5,486 bases of DNA, taken from assembly GCA_046760985.1 (NCBI GenBank), contig JBHIFE010000090.1, positions 1 to 5,486 on the forward strand, given 5' to 3'. The stretch comes from JBHIFE01 sp046760985. Its GTDB lineage: Bacteria > Chloroflexota > Dehalococcoidia > Dehalococcoidales > RBG-16-60-22. This document shows positions 1 through 5,486 of the stretch, piece by piece (within the stretch, counting starts at the first letter, position 1; each line of letters begins with the position of its first letter). Position numbers and translations under genes: made by a program. Below the pieces are notes generated by a model that made no database searches, was not told the DNA's origin, and was given only the letters and a program-made list of their open reading frames with translations.

Positions 1-17
1 TAACCGCCAGGAAAAGG

Positions 18-299
18 CTAGGATAAAACTAAAGTCAGCACAATGAGAATGACCAGCAATATTCCAGCCAGAATGCCGAATCTTCGTAGTTCGGCAACTA
101 TATACGGGTAGCGAGCTCGGCTTGGCATCGGGGGCAGAGCACTTACTGAGGGAGTCGACAACGAGGGAGACACAGCTGGCTTAGTGGTTTGAGCTGCTAC
201 TTGCTGCTGAGCAGCCATAGCTGAAAAGCGCTGCCTGCCTTTCTTTCTTTTACCCTGGAAGACATGCTTTCTTTTGCTGCGTCGGGACTTACTAGACAT
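18..299 (-). CDS. Small basic protein with one C-terminal membrane segment, function unknown
   Basis: I do not recognise this 93-residue protein. The N-terminus is strongly basic: 12 of the first 24 residues are Lys or Arg. A low-complexity linker rich in Ala, Gln, Ser, Thr and Pro covers about residues 28-62. A conserved-looking patch (YPYIVAELRRFG, 64-75) leads into a single hydrophobic segment at about 74-92 that ends at the C-terminus. The layout suggests a tail-anchored membrane protein with a basic domain in the cytoplasm that could touch nucleic acid or acidic lipids; this is inference only. The start is secure: an in-frame TAA directly precedes the ATG, and a GGTGGAG ribosome binding site lies about ten bases upstream. 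It follows the xer-type recombinase by 42 bases on the same strand, with no terminator visible between, so the two are probably co-transcribed. It is a real gene rather than a chance frame, judged by its start signals and ordered composition. Confidence 0.7.
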   Translation of the reverse strand: MSSKSRRSKRKHVFQGKRKKGRQRFSAMAAQQQVAAQTTKPAVSPSLSTPSVSALPPMPSRARYPYIVAELRRFGILAGILLVILIVLTLVLS

Positions 300-341
300 T
301 TAACACTGTCTCCACCAGTCACTTAAGCTCATCTTTACACG

Positions 342-1253
342 CTACTTAGCTCTAGGGTGCGACTTTTCATAGGTACGCCGGACGTGTTCTGTAGTCAGAT
401 GGGTATAGACTTGTGTGGTAGATATGTTAGCGTGACCCAGCAATTCTTGAACTGCTCTTAGGTCGGCGCCACCACTTAACATATGAGTAGCAAAGCTATG
501 CCTCAGGGTGTGGGGACTAATTTGAGTATCTAAGTTGGCTGCTTTGGCGTACTCTTTCAGCTTTTGCCAGAAGCCCTGTCTTGTCAATCTGTCCCCGCGG
601 GGATTGAGGAAAAGAGCCGACTCCTCCTTATCATGTGCCAATTTAGGGCGAGTTTCCTCAATATATTCTTTTACCGCCCTAGCGGCTTGTTCGTAGATAG
701 GGAGAAGACGCTCCTTATGCCCCTTACCAAAGCAGCGCACGGTACCGCCCTCCGTATCCACATCGCCCAGGTTCAAAGCCACTAGCTCACTTATCCTCAT
801 GCCACTGGCATATAGTAACTCCAGCATCGCCTTGTCCCTTTTTGCTTCCAGTGTAGATAGCTTGGCTGGCTGGTCTAACAATTGGCGAACCTGACTAATT
901 GAGATGGGCTTAGGTAATGACTTCCCCACACTGGGTGAACTCATATTCTCGGTTGGGTCGGTCTTGATAATGCCCTCAGCCACCAGAAAGCCAAAGAAAG
1001 ACCTGGCAGCAGCTACTTTGCGGGCTATTGTGGTAGGAACATAACCCCTCTCCTTAAGGTCAAGCATATAGCTCAGCATTCCTTGCCGACCAAAATTAGC
1101 CCATGAGGGCACCAAGCTTTGCTTAGCAGTCTCTTCTTCAGCAAAGCTAACCAAGCCGTTTAAGTCGTTTTGATAAGCAGCTATCGTGTTCTCTGAATAG
1201 CCTTTCTCCACCGCCAGATAATTCAAAAAACTTTTAACTTCTTCTCTCACCAC
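342..1253 (-). CDS. xerC/xerD-like: XerC/XerD-type site-specific tyrosine recombinase
   Basis: Members of this family cut and rejoin DNA through a 3'-phosphotyrosine intermediate; Xer proteins resolve chromosome dimers at dif sites before cell division. The protein is 303 residues, close to the roughly 300 usual for Xer. Residues 1-90 form the SAM-like core-binding domain (SENTIAAYQNDL at 20-31). Residues about 112-295 form the catalytic domain. All active-site residues are visible: Arg153 in ASGMRISEL, Lys177 in FGKGHKERLLPI, His248 and Arg251 in SPHTLRHSFATHML, His274 in ELLGHANISTTQ, and the nucleophile Tyr283 in QVYTHL. The spacing matches Xer more closely than phage integrases, and there is no extra N-terminal arm-binding domain. 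XerC and XerD cannot be separated from this sequence alone. The start is GTG; two GTG codons stand in tandem (1251-1253 and 1248-1250). An integron or phage role is unlikely since no attachment site or cargo is seen. Confidence 0.93.
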   Translation of the reverse strand: MVREEVKSFLNYLAVEKGYSENTIAAYQNDLNGLVSFAEEETAKQSLVPSWANFGRQGMLSYMLDLKERGYVPTTIARKVAAARSFFGFLVAEGIIKTDPTENMSSPSVGKSLPKPISISQVRQLLDQPAKLSTLEAKRDKAMLELLYASGMRISELVALNLGDVDTEGGTVRCFGKGHKERLLPIYEQAARAVKEYIEETRPKLAHDKEESALFLNPRGDRLTRQGFWQKLKEYAKAANLDTQISPHTLRHSFATHMLSGGADLRAVQELLGHANISTTQVYTHLTTEHVRRTYEKSHPRAK

Positions 1254-1254
1254 G

Positions 1255-1260
1255 CCTCCT
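1255..1260 (-). promoter_or_regulatory. Ribosome binding site of the xer-type gene, unusually close to the start
   Basis: A perfect AGGAGG lies on the minus strand only one base before the first GTG codon and four bases before the second. Since very short spacing is unfavourable, the second GTG (1248-1250) may be the true start, which would shorten the protein by one residue. No other in-frame start fits this site: the next candidate, a TTG at codon 10, is too far downstream. Confidence 0.7.
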
Positions 1261-1290
1261 TACTATACATAATACTGAACCAGTGAAGCA

Positions 1291-1319
1291 ATTATACCAC
1301 TTCCCCCGCCATGTGTCTA
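1291..1319 (-). promoter_or_regulatory. Sigma70-type promoter for the xer-type gene
   Basis: On the minus strand, TAGACA (1314-1319, 5 of 6 to the -35 consensus) is followed after exactly 17 bases by a perfect TATAAT (1291-1296). A TG one base upstream of the -10 box makes an extended -10 (TGGTATAAT). Transcription should start near 1284, giving a leader of about 30 bases before the GTG start. It probably also serves the downstream 93-residue gene. A perfect TTGACA at 1324-1329 is 27 bases from the -10 box, too far to be its partner. Confidence 0.75.
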
Positions 1320-1446
1320 GTTATGTCAACATATCTACACCATCAATCACCTGGTTTTTCTCCTAAAATTTGCTGGCGGTGTTACTAAGGAGCTTAAGCA
1401 AGCTATACCCTCAATATGCTGCTAATTACCTATGACCAAAGAGCTA

Positions 1447-1475
1447 TTGTAAACAGAGGAGAGGCTATATAAGAT
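1447..1475 (+). promoter_or_regulatory. Possible promoter for the pilB operon
   Basis: TTGTAA (1447-1452) and TAAGAT (1470-1475) are separated by 17 bases; each matches its sigma70 consensus at 4 of 6 positions. An overlapping TATAAG (1468-1473) is a better -10 but leaves only 15 bases of spacer. A start near 1482 would give a leader of about 40 bases. No equally good alternative is visible between 1330 and 1523, but the match is weak and a regulated or alternative-sigma promoter is possible. Confidence 0.35.
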
Positions 1476-1504
1476 AAGATTGCAGAGAAGGTTCAAAATC
1501 AAAA

Positions 1505-1510
1505 GAGGAG
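1505..1510 (+). promoter_or_regulatory. Ribosome binding site of pilB
   Basis: GAGGAG lies 13 bases before the ATG at 1524, longer than the usual 5-9. No in-frame ATG, GTG or TTG exists further upstream before a stop at 1470-1472, so the start at 1524 stands; the long spacing may mean modest translation. Confidence 0.55.
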
Positions 1511-1523
1511 CCGAGAACTAACG

Positions 1524-3044
1524 ATGCCGAATCTCCCTTTAAAGGAGCCACGAACCAGGTTGCGAAAGCATTTACCCCAGCCGGAAGCTTTGGGATTGAT
1601 TCCTGAAGCAATGGCTAGGCAATACACCGCTATCCCTCTGGAGGTAAGTGATAACGTTCTACGGGTAGCTATCGCCAACCCAGCCGATATCCTTGCCTTA
1701 GAGGCTTTGGCGACGCAGAGCCAGATGCGTATTGAGCCTGAAGTAGCTAGTGCTGAGGAAATTCAAGAGGCTATTGACTTTAATTACCAGTCCTACGATG
1801 AAATAGAGAAGCAGATTTCTAGCATCTCTCTGCCGAGTGAGACGATTGAGGAGCGAATTAGACTAGATACGGTTACCGATGCCCCGGTAGCGCGGGCTCT
1901 CACCCTTATTATAGATGAGGCAGTAAAAGCCCGGGCTTCTGACATCCACCTTCAGCCGCAAGAAGATAAACTGCGAGTGCGCTATCGCATTGATGGCACC
2001 CTTCACGATATGCTTTCCCTGCCTCTGGCAACGGCTACCCCGCTTATTTCTCGAATTAAAATCCTGGCTAATATGAATATCGCTGACCACCACCGCCCTC
2101 AGGACGGTCAGTTTTCAGTTAAAACCAAAGGTCGTCGGTCAATAGATATTCGGGTCGGAATTATAGCCACTGTTTATGGTGAGATGGCGACGTTGCGGCT
2201 TCTGGATAAATCCAAGGCTATTATGAGCCTATCAGAATTGGGGTTTCTTCCTGAGAGCTTGTCAATGTATGGAGAGATGCTTAAAGTTCCCTACGGGATG
2301 ATCCTAGTCAGCGGTCCCACCGGCGCCGGTAAAACTACTACTCTTTATGCTTCAATCAATAGCCTTGACCACAATGGACGGAACATTATCACCATTGAAG
2401 ACCCGGTAGAATATCGGTTTAAGAGTATTAATCAGATTCAGGTTAATCCCCGAGCTGGTCTTACCTTTGCCAGTGGACTTAGATCCATACTGCGTCTTGA
2501 CCCTGACGTGATACTAATTGGTGAGATACGTGATGCTGAGACAGCCAAAATTGCTATTCAGTCGGCTCTCACCGGGCACCTGGTACTATCTTCAGTCCAT
2601 GCCAACGATGCCGTAGGTGTAGTTCTGCGCCTACTTGATTTAGGCGTTGAGCCGTTTTTAGTATCATCAGCGCTTATTGGCGTGGTTGCGCAACGAATGG
2701 TACGACGGATTTGCCTCGATTGTGCTCGCCCGATGGTTGCTCCTTTGCTAGAGCGTATGACCTATAGCAAGGAAACCGGTGAGGAGCGAAATGAATTCCT
2801 CTATGGTAGTGGCTGCAAATCATGCGCCCATACTGGCTACCAAGGACGAACCGGAATTTTTGAAATACTGCATATGAGCGACGAGATAAGGACAATGTTG
2901 CTCAATGGCACCACCGCTACTCAGCTACGAACCCAGGCAATTAAAGAGGGGATGATACCTTTGATTAGAGATGGGATGTTAAAAGTAAAGGCAGATACTA
3001 CTACCCCTTCCGAAGTCCTGCGTAATGCCTACTCTGTAGACTAG
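1524..3044 (+). CDS. pilB: Type IV pilus/type II secretion assembly ATPase, PilB/GspE family
   Basis: This cytoplasmic hexameric ATPase powers extension of type IV pili or pseudopili by turning the membrane platform PilC. Residues about 22-88 match the GspE/MshE N-terminal domain (LIPEAMARQY and IANPADILALEAL). Residues about 115-500 are the secretion-ATPase core. Visible motifs are the conserved ASDIHLQP (138-145), Walker A GPTGAGKTT (264-272), the Asp box ITIEDPVEYR (289-298), Walker B LDPDVILIGEIRD with catalytic Glu334 (325-337), and the His box with His352 and His359 (LTGHLVLSSVHAND, 349-362). A zinc-binding tetracysteine is present: Cys397/Cys400 and Cys431/Cys434. That motif and the presence of pilC argue for PilB/GspE and against the retraction ATPase PilT. 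At 506 residues it is shorter than many PilB proteins (about 560-570); the missing part is the first N-terminal subdomain. GspE is the alternative name; minor pilins downstream do not decide between pilus and secretion. Confidence 0.93.
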   Translation: MPNLPLKEPRTRLRKHLPQPEALGLIPEAMARQYTAIPLEVSDNVLRVAIANPADILALEALATQSQMRIEPEVASAEEIQEAIDFNYQSYDEIEKQISSISLPSETIEERIRLDTVTDAPVARALTLIIDEAVKARASDIHLQPQEDKLRVRYRIDGTLHDMLSLPLATATPLISRIKILANMNIADHHRPQDGQFSVKTKGRRSIDIRVGIIATVYGEMATLRLLDKSKAIMSLSELGFLPESLSMYGEMLKVPYGMILVSGPTGAGKTTTLYASINSLDHNGRNIITIEDPVEYRFKSINQIQVNPRAGLTFASGLRSILRLDPDVILIGEIRDAETAKIAIQSALTGHLVLSSVHANDAVGVVLRLLDLGVEPFLVSSALIGVVAQRMVRRICLDCARPMVAPLLERMTYSKETGEERNEFLYGSGCKSCAHTGYQGRTGIFEILHMSDEIRTMLLNGTTATQLRTQAIKEGMIPLIRDGMLKVKADTTTPSEVLRNAYSVD

Positions 3045-3097
3045 CAAGCAACTATCTCAGGTCACCTAAGAGAAGCTCAAGATGGGATGAAAAATAA

Positions 3098-4306
3098 ATG
3101 GTCTATCAATTTATCGCCTATAACGAGAATAGAGAGATAGTCAAAGGCAAGTTATCGGCGGCAAGCGAAGAAGCAGCAGCTGAATTATTGAGTTATGTCG
3201 GTTACCAGGCAATTAACCTGAAAAGGTTTGTCCCGTTTCTCAGTCTGGACAGGCTATTGGAAAGCTTGTTCCGGGTAAAGCCAGCTGAAATAATTCTCTT
3301 TTATCGCAATCTAGCCTTGCTCCTTGAATCTGGCATAGACATCGTTACCTCTCTGGAGTTATTGCGGGAACAGGCAACCAACCGCACTCTAAAGAGGATT
3401 TTGGGTGAAGTAATCTGTGACCTTCGTGGTGGTAATCAGCTCTCCACAGCCTTAAGCAAGCATCCTGAAGTCTTTTCTCCGATTTATTGCCAGCTACTGG
3501 GCGTGGGTGAACAGAGTGGAGGTCTGGAGACCGTGCTCAGGCAGATAGCTGATTATATGGAGAGGGAAGCCACCACCACCAAGGATATTAAGAATGCCCT
3601 TATGTATCCAATCATTACCTTCTTGGTAACTATTGTGGTGATAGGTATATTGGTCACCTTTGTTCTGCCCAGTTTTGGTAATTTATATAGCTCACTTGGG
3701 ATTGATTTACCTCTTCCGGTCAAGATACTGAATACGATTGCTGGCAAGATTCAGAGCCATGGGATTTATCTTCTCCTGGCAATATTTATTGTCGCTGGCT
3801 TAGCTTTCATTTATATCAAGACTCCGGGTGGTAGATACAAGTGGGATAAACTACTCCTTCGTCTGCCTGTCGTGGGACGGGTGAATCACCTTAGTGAACT
3901 TTCCCGCTGCTGCCGAAGCATTTCCCTATTGTTCCGCGCCGGTCTACCCTTAACTGAGGTTATGTCCATGGTTGTTCGAGGCACTAGTAATAGAGCAATG
4001 ACTAGGGCACTTATTGATGTCCAGCAAGATATGGTTAAAGGTGAAGGCTTATGCCGACCAATGGCAAAGCACAACCTTTTTTTGCCGATGATGGTGCAAA
4101 TGGTCAAGGTCGGTGAGGAAACCGGTAACCTTGATACCACTTTACTGGCGGTAGCCCGTAGCTATGAGACTGAAGCTGAAGATAGGACGCGTTCTCTCAT
4201 TTCACTTATTCAACCAACCATGACGGTGATTATAGGTCTGATAATCGGTCTTATTGCCTTATCTTTGACTTCAGCTATGTATTCCCTGTATGGACAGGGA
4301 TTCTAG
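3098..4306 (+). CDS. pilC: Type IV pilus/type II secretion inner-membrane platform protein, PilC/GspF family
   Basis: PilC sits in the cytoplasmic membrane, contacts the PilB hexamer and passes its motion to pilin subunits. The 402-residue protein has the family's usual length and plan. Residues 1-43 are the short N-terminal domain (YQFIAYNENREIVKGKLSA). Two homologous T2SSF cytoplasmic domains follow, about 65-165 and 265-370, each ending in the repeated signature: LLGVGEQSGGLETVL (133-147) and MVKVGEETGNLDTTLL (335-350). Three membrane segments are seen at about 168-191, 222-240 and 372-396. The gene begins 53 bases after pilB with no terminator in between, so it is in the same operon. Its ribosome binding site is poor (GGGATGA, 3084-3090), and a two-codon frame (ATG GGA TGA, 3082-3090) lies just upstream; translation may be weaker than for pilB. 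Two other nearby ATG codons are out of frame, leaving 3098 as the start. Confidence 0.93.
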   Translation: MVYQFIAYNENREIVKGKLSAASEEAAAELLSYVGYQAINLKRFVPFLSLDRLLESLFRVKPAEIILFYRNLALLLESGIDIVTSLELLREQATNRTLKRILGEVICDLRGGNQLSTALSKHPEVFSPIYCQLLGVGEQSGGLETVLRQIADYMEREATTTKDIKNALMYPIITFLVTIVVIGILVTFVLPSFGNLYSSLGIDLPLPVKILNTIAGKIQSHGIYLLLAIFIVAGLAFIYIKTPGGRYKWDKLLLRLPVVGRVNHLSELSRCCRSISLLFRAGLPLTEVMSMVVRGTSNRAMTRALIDVQQDMVKGEGLCRPMAKHNLFLPMMVQMVKVGEETGNLDTTLLAVARSYETEAEDRTRSLISLIQPTMTVIIGLIIGLIALSLTSAMYSLYGQGF

Positions 4307-4315
4307 CTACTTTTT

Positions 4316-4322
4316 GGGGGGA
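4316..4322 (+). promoter_or_regulatory. G-rich ribosome binding site of the first minor prepilin gene
   Basis: A run of six G followed by A, five bases before the ATG at 4327, is the only Shine-Dalgarno-like element in the 20-base gap after pilC. It directly follows a run of five T (4311-4315). The homopolymer is unusual for a ribosome binding site. Confidence 0.5.
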
Positions 4323-4326
4323 AATA

Positions 4327-4728
4327 ATGCCACTGCTTCAGAGGCTAAACATATTTACTTGCCGTGAGCAAGGAGTAACCCTCGTTGAAACGATGGTGGC
4401 TATGGCTATTCTAGGTGCAATTGCTGTCGCCTTTCTCAGTGGTCTGGCTACTACCTCCAAAGCAGCCAGTCTTGCTGATGAGCGGGCTACCGCCGAAAGT
4501 CTAGCTCAAAGTCAAATGGAGTGGGTCAAAAATGCTAGTTACTCCTATAACGCCACGGGATATTCCCCCGCACCAATACCCAGTGGCAAGGATTATATTA
4601 ACTATTCGGCTACAATCGCCGCCGAGCCTTTACACAACCCCGATGACGGCATCCAGAAGATAACGGTTACCGTTAAACATTCTGACAATGAGGTAATTAA
4701 ACTAGAGGGTTATAAGGTGGATAGATGA
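4327..4728 (+). CDS. Minor prepilin, PilV/GspI-like
   Basis: This 133-residue protein carries a class III (prepilin) signal: a 16-residue leader ending CREQG, then VTLVETMVAMAILG. Prepilin peptidase should cut between Gly16 and Val17 and methylate the new N-terminus. Glu21 is the conserved Glu+5 that pairs with the N-terminus of a neighbouring subunit during assembly. Residue +1 is Val, not the usual Phe. The ETMVAMAIL core and the following SLADERATAESLAQSQMEW helix (48-66) are typical of PilV/GspI minor pilins, which take part in a tip complex that primes pilus or pseudopilus growth. The remainder (70-133) is the globular domain with Tyr-rich and beta-strand-like stretches (KITVTVKHSD). It begins 20 bases after pilC and overlaps the next gene by four bases, showing translational coupling. 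Assignment to PilV rather than GspI is not possible from the sequence. Confidence 0.85.
   Translation: MPLLQRLNIFTCREQGVTLVETMVAMAILGAIAVAFLSGLATTSKAASLADERATAESLAQSQMEWVKNASYSYNATGYSPAPIPSGKDYINYSATIAAEPLHNPDDGIQKITVTVKHSDNEVIKLEGYKVDR
4714..4720 (+). promoter_or_regulatory. Ribosome binding site of the second minor prepilin gene, inside the first
   Basis: AAGGTGG, four bases before the ATG at 4725, lies within the final codons of the upstream prepilin gene. With the ATGA overlap (4725-4728) it supports both the short leader start and coupled translation. Confidence 0.65.
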
Positions 4729-5255
4729 AGCAAGCTGAAAAGGGTTTTACCATCATTGAGCTGGCAGTAGCTATCACTATTATCGCCTTTGTCGGTAGTG
4801 CGGCAGCTGTGGCTACCTTTCAGGTCTTTAAGGGTACCGAGCGCAATAATGACTACATGATTACGGTACGTCAGGTACAGAACGCTGGCTACTGGATTAG
4901 TCGTGATACGCAAATGGCGCAGAGCGTGACTACTGATAATCTGACGCTACCAGATTTATTAGTTTTGCGCTGGACTGAATGGGATGATGCTGGTGACCCA
5001 ATTTATCATTCGGTAACTTACTTTTTTGAGGACCTCTCTGACGGAATTGGCAAGCTTAAGCGGAGCCACTGGAGTAGCATTGGAGCAAACGAGCAAACTC
5101 TGCTGGCTGAATATATTTATTATGACCCTAGTGACCCAGATAATACCAGTAAAGCTAGTTATCAGAGCCCGGTGCTAACCGTGCAACTAACTTCCCTCTT
5201 TGAGGAGACCAGAGAGACCAGGGAATACCGGATTAACCACCGTCCAAACTTCTGA
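4725..5255 (+). CDS. Minor prepilin, PilW/GspJ-like
   Basis: The 176-residue protein starts with a short classic prepilin leader, MKQAEKG, followed by FTIIELAVAITIIAF. Cleavage is expected between Gly7 and Phe8, with Glu12 as Glu+5. The hydrophobic helix runs to about residue 35. A segment at 48-68 (VRQVQNAGYWISRDTQMA) resembles the helix continuation seen in PilW/GspJ proteins, where an ISRD-type motif is common. The C-terminal part (75-176) is a globular domain rich in Asp, Tyr and Trp, with beta-strand-like stretches such as LLVLRWTEW and PVLTVQLTS. Size and position after a GspI-like gene fit GspJ/PilW, a partner in the tip complex. The start codon overlaps the stop of the previous gene (ATGA), so the two proteins are probably made in matched amounts. 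An ETRETR tandem near the C-terminus comes from a 9-base duplication. Confidence 0.83.
   Translation: MKQAEKGFTIIELAVAITIIAFVGSAAAVATFQVFKGTERNNDYMITVRQVQNAGYWISRDTQMAQSVTTDNLTLPDLLVLRWTEWDDAGDPIYHSVTYFFEDLSDGIGKLKRSHWSSIGANEQTLLAEYIYYDPSDPDNTSKASYQSPVLTVQLTSLFEETRETREYRINHRPNF
5205..5222 (+). repeat. Nine-base tandem duplication inside the GspJ-like gene
   Basis: GAGACCAGA and GAGACCAGG stand in tandem, in frame, each encoding Glu-Thr-Arg (residues 161-166 of the second prepilin). Eight of nine bases agree. It is probably a small slippage duplication near the C-terminus and preserves the frame. Confidence 0.6.
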
Positions 5256-5264
5256 CTATTAACT

Positions 5265-5270
5265 AGAGGG
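5265..5270 (+). promoter_or_regulatory. Ribosome binding site deciding the start of the third prepilin-like gene
   Basis: AGAGGG lies five bases before the ATG at 5276 and only two before an in-frame GTG at 5273, so the ATG is the better start. Confidence 0.6.
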
Positions 5271-5275
5271 TAGTG

Positions 5276-5486
5276 ATGTTAAGTTTTTGGAAGAAAATAA
5301 TAAGCGACGAAAAGGGGCAAGTCCTAGCTACTGTTTTAGCCCTTTTGGTTCTAGGCGGGCTGGCAATTACCCCGAGTCTTAATTATATCGCCACCAGCCT
5401 TAATGCCGGGCGAATTATTGACGAAGGGGTTAAAGGAGTTTACGCAGCTGATGCCGGCGTGGAAAATGCTTTATGGTCCTTGGGCA
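5276..5486 (+). CDS. Prepilin-like protein, PilX/GspK-like, cut by the window end
   Basis: Only the first 70 codons are present. The N-terminus has a short basic leader (MLSFWKKIISDEKG) and then QVLATVLALLVLGGLAI, a prepilin-like site with predicted cleavage between Gly14 and Gln15. The residue at +5 is Thr19, not Glu. The hydrophobic segment extends to about residue 38 and is followed by YAADAGVENALWSL (56-69), a motif common in PilX-type N-terminal domains, where a Tyr-Ala-Ala-(Asp/Glu)-Ala-Gly-(hydrophobic)-Glu pattern follows the membrane helix. In type II secretion the tip pseudopilin GspK also lacks Glu+5, which fits a tip-most role here; this is inference. It starts 20 bases after the GspJ-like gene, clearly in the same operon. 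It could alternatively be a membrane protein that only resembles a prepilin; the rest of the sequence would settle this. Confidence 0.78.
   Translation, partial: MLSFWKKIISDEKGQVLATVLALLVLGGLAITPSLNYIATSLNAGRIIDEGVKGVYAADAGVENALWSLG

Larger units (their letters stand above)
1254..1523. other. Divergent intergenic region between the xer-type gene and pilB
   Basis: This 270-base AT-richer stretch separates the two divergent gene blocks. It holds the strong minus-strand promoter described separately, and a weak candidate plus-strand promoter near 1447-1475. A short inverted repeat, AGCTT/AAGCT around a 4-base loop (1391-1404), includes the palindrome GCTTAAGC and could be an operator or chance. 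I see no riboswitch, small RNA, or coding frame of useful length in it. Confidence 0.6.

Noticed and set aside
564..785. A 73-codon open frame on the plus strand inside the xer-type gene
   Set aside because: It is antisense to the conserved catalytic domain of the recombinase and has no recognisable domain or good start signal.
342..1253. The recombinase as a phage or integrative-element integrase
   Set aside because: Xer-like length and motif spacing, no attachment repeats, no tRNA and no mobile cargo; the neighbours are chromosomal-type genes.
1321..1331. TTATGTCAACA, resembling the XerD half of a dif site, upstream of the xer-type gene
   Set aside because: The six-base spacer and the opposite XerC half do not follow; the 11 bases at the expected place match poorly, so it is probably chance.
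1391..1404. Short hairpin AGCTT-AAGC-AAGCT as a terminator or riboswitch element
   Set aside because: Only five base pairs and no following T run; it also stands upstream of pilB where no transcript needs ending.
1863..2093. A 76-codon minus-strand frame inside pilB
   Set aside because: Shadow of the conserved ATPase coding sequence; no ribosome binding site or protein-like features.
2674..2895. A 73-codon minus-strand frame inside pilB, opposite the tetracysteine region
   Set aside because: Explained by the real gene on the other strand; its Cys and His content is incidental.
3553..4140. Two minus-strand frames of 64 and 84 codons inside pilC
   Set aside because: They are antisense to membrane and cytoplasmic domains of PilC and show no independent coding evidence.
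4710..4913. A 67-codon minus-strand frame spanning the junction of the first two prepilins
   Set aside because: It runs against two well-supported overlapping genes.

Overview
This 5,486-base window looks like bacterial chromosome of moderate GC content, densely packed with genes. It has two divergent gene blocks separated by a 270-base intergenic region. The gene content (a Xer-type tyrosine recombinase next to a compact pilB-pilC-minor prepilin cluster) and the style of the proteins would fit a member of the Chloroflexota, perhaps Dehalococcoidia. That placement is an inference from general resemblance; no rRNA or other marker gene is present to prove it.

Left block, minus strand (positions 18-1253): a 303-residue XerC/XerD-type tyrosine recombinase with every catalytic residue visible. 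It is followed 42 bases later by a 93-residue protein with a very basic N-terminus and one C-terminal membrane segment, which I do not recognise. A good sigma70-type promoter (TAGACA, 17 bases, TATAAT with a TG extension) lies upstream of the recombinase and probably drives both genes.

Right block, plus strand (positions 1524 to the window end): five genes in one direction with gaps of 53 and 20 bases, a 4-base overlap, and a 20-base gap. In order they are a PilB/GspE-type assembly ATPase, a PilC/GspF-type inner-membrane platform protein, and three proteins with prepilin-like N-termini. These three resemble PilV/GspI, PilW/GspJ and PilX/GspK respectively; the last is cut by the window edge. 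Together they make the core of a type IV pilus or pseudopilus machine: PilB hydrolyses ATP, PilC passes the motion to the pilins in the membrane, and the three minor pilins plausibly form the priming tip complex. The major pilin, the prepilin peptidase PilD, a retraction ATPase PilT and PilM/N/O-type alignment proteins are not in the window; the operon clearly continues to the right.

I see no mobile element, CRISPR array, tRNA or rRNA, and no clear evidence for a wholly undescribed system. The points most worth a second look are the I-J-K-like order of the minor prepilins with loss of Glu+5 in the third, the short N-terminal region of the ATPase, and the unrecognised basic tail-anchored protein coupled to the recombinase.
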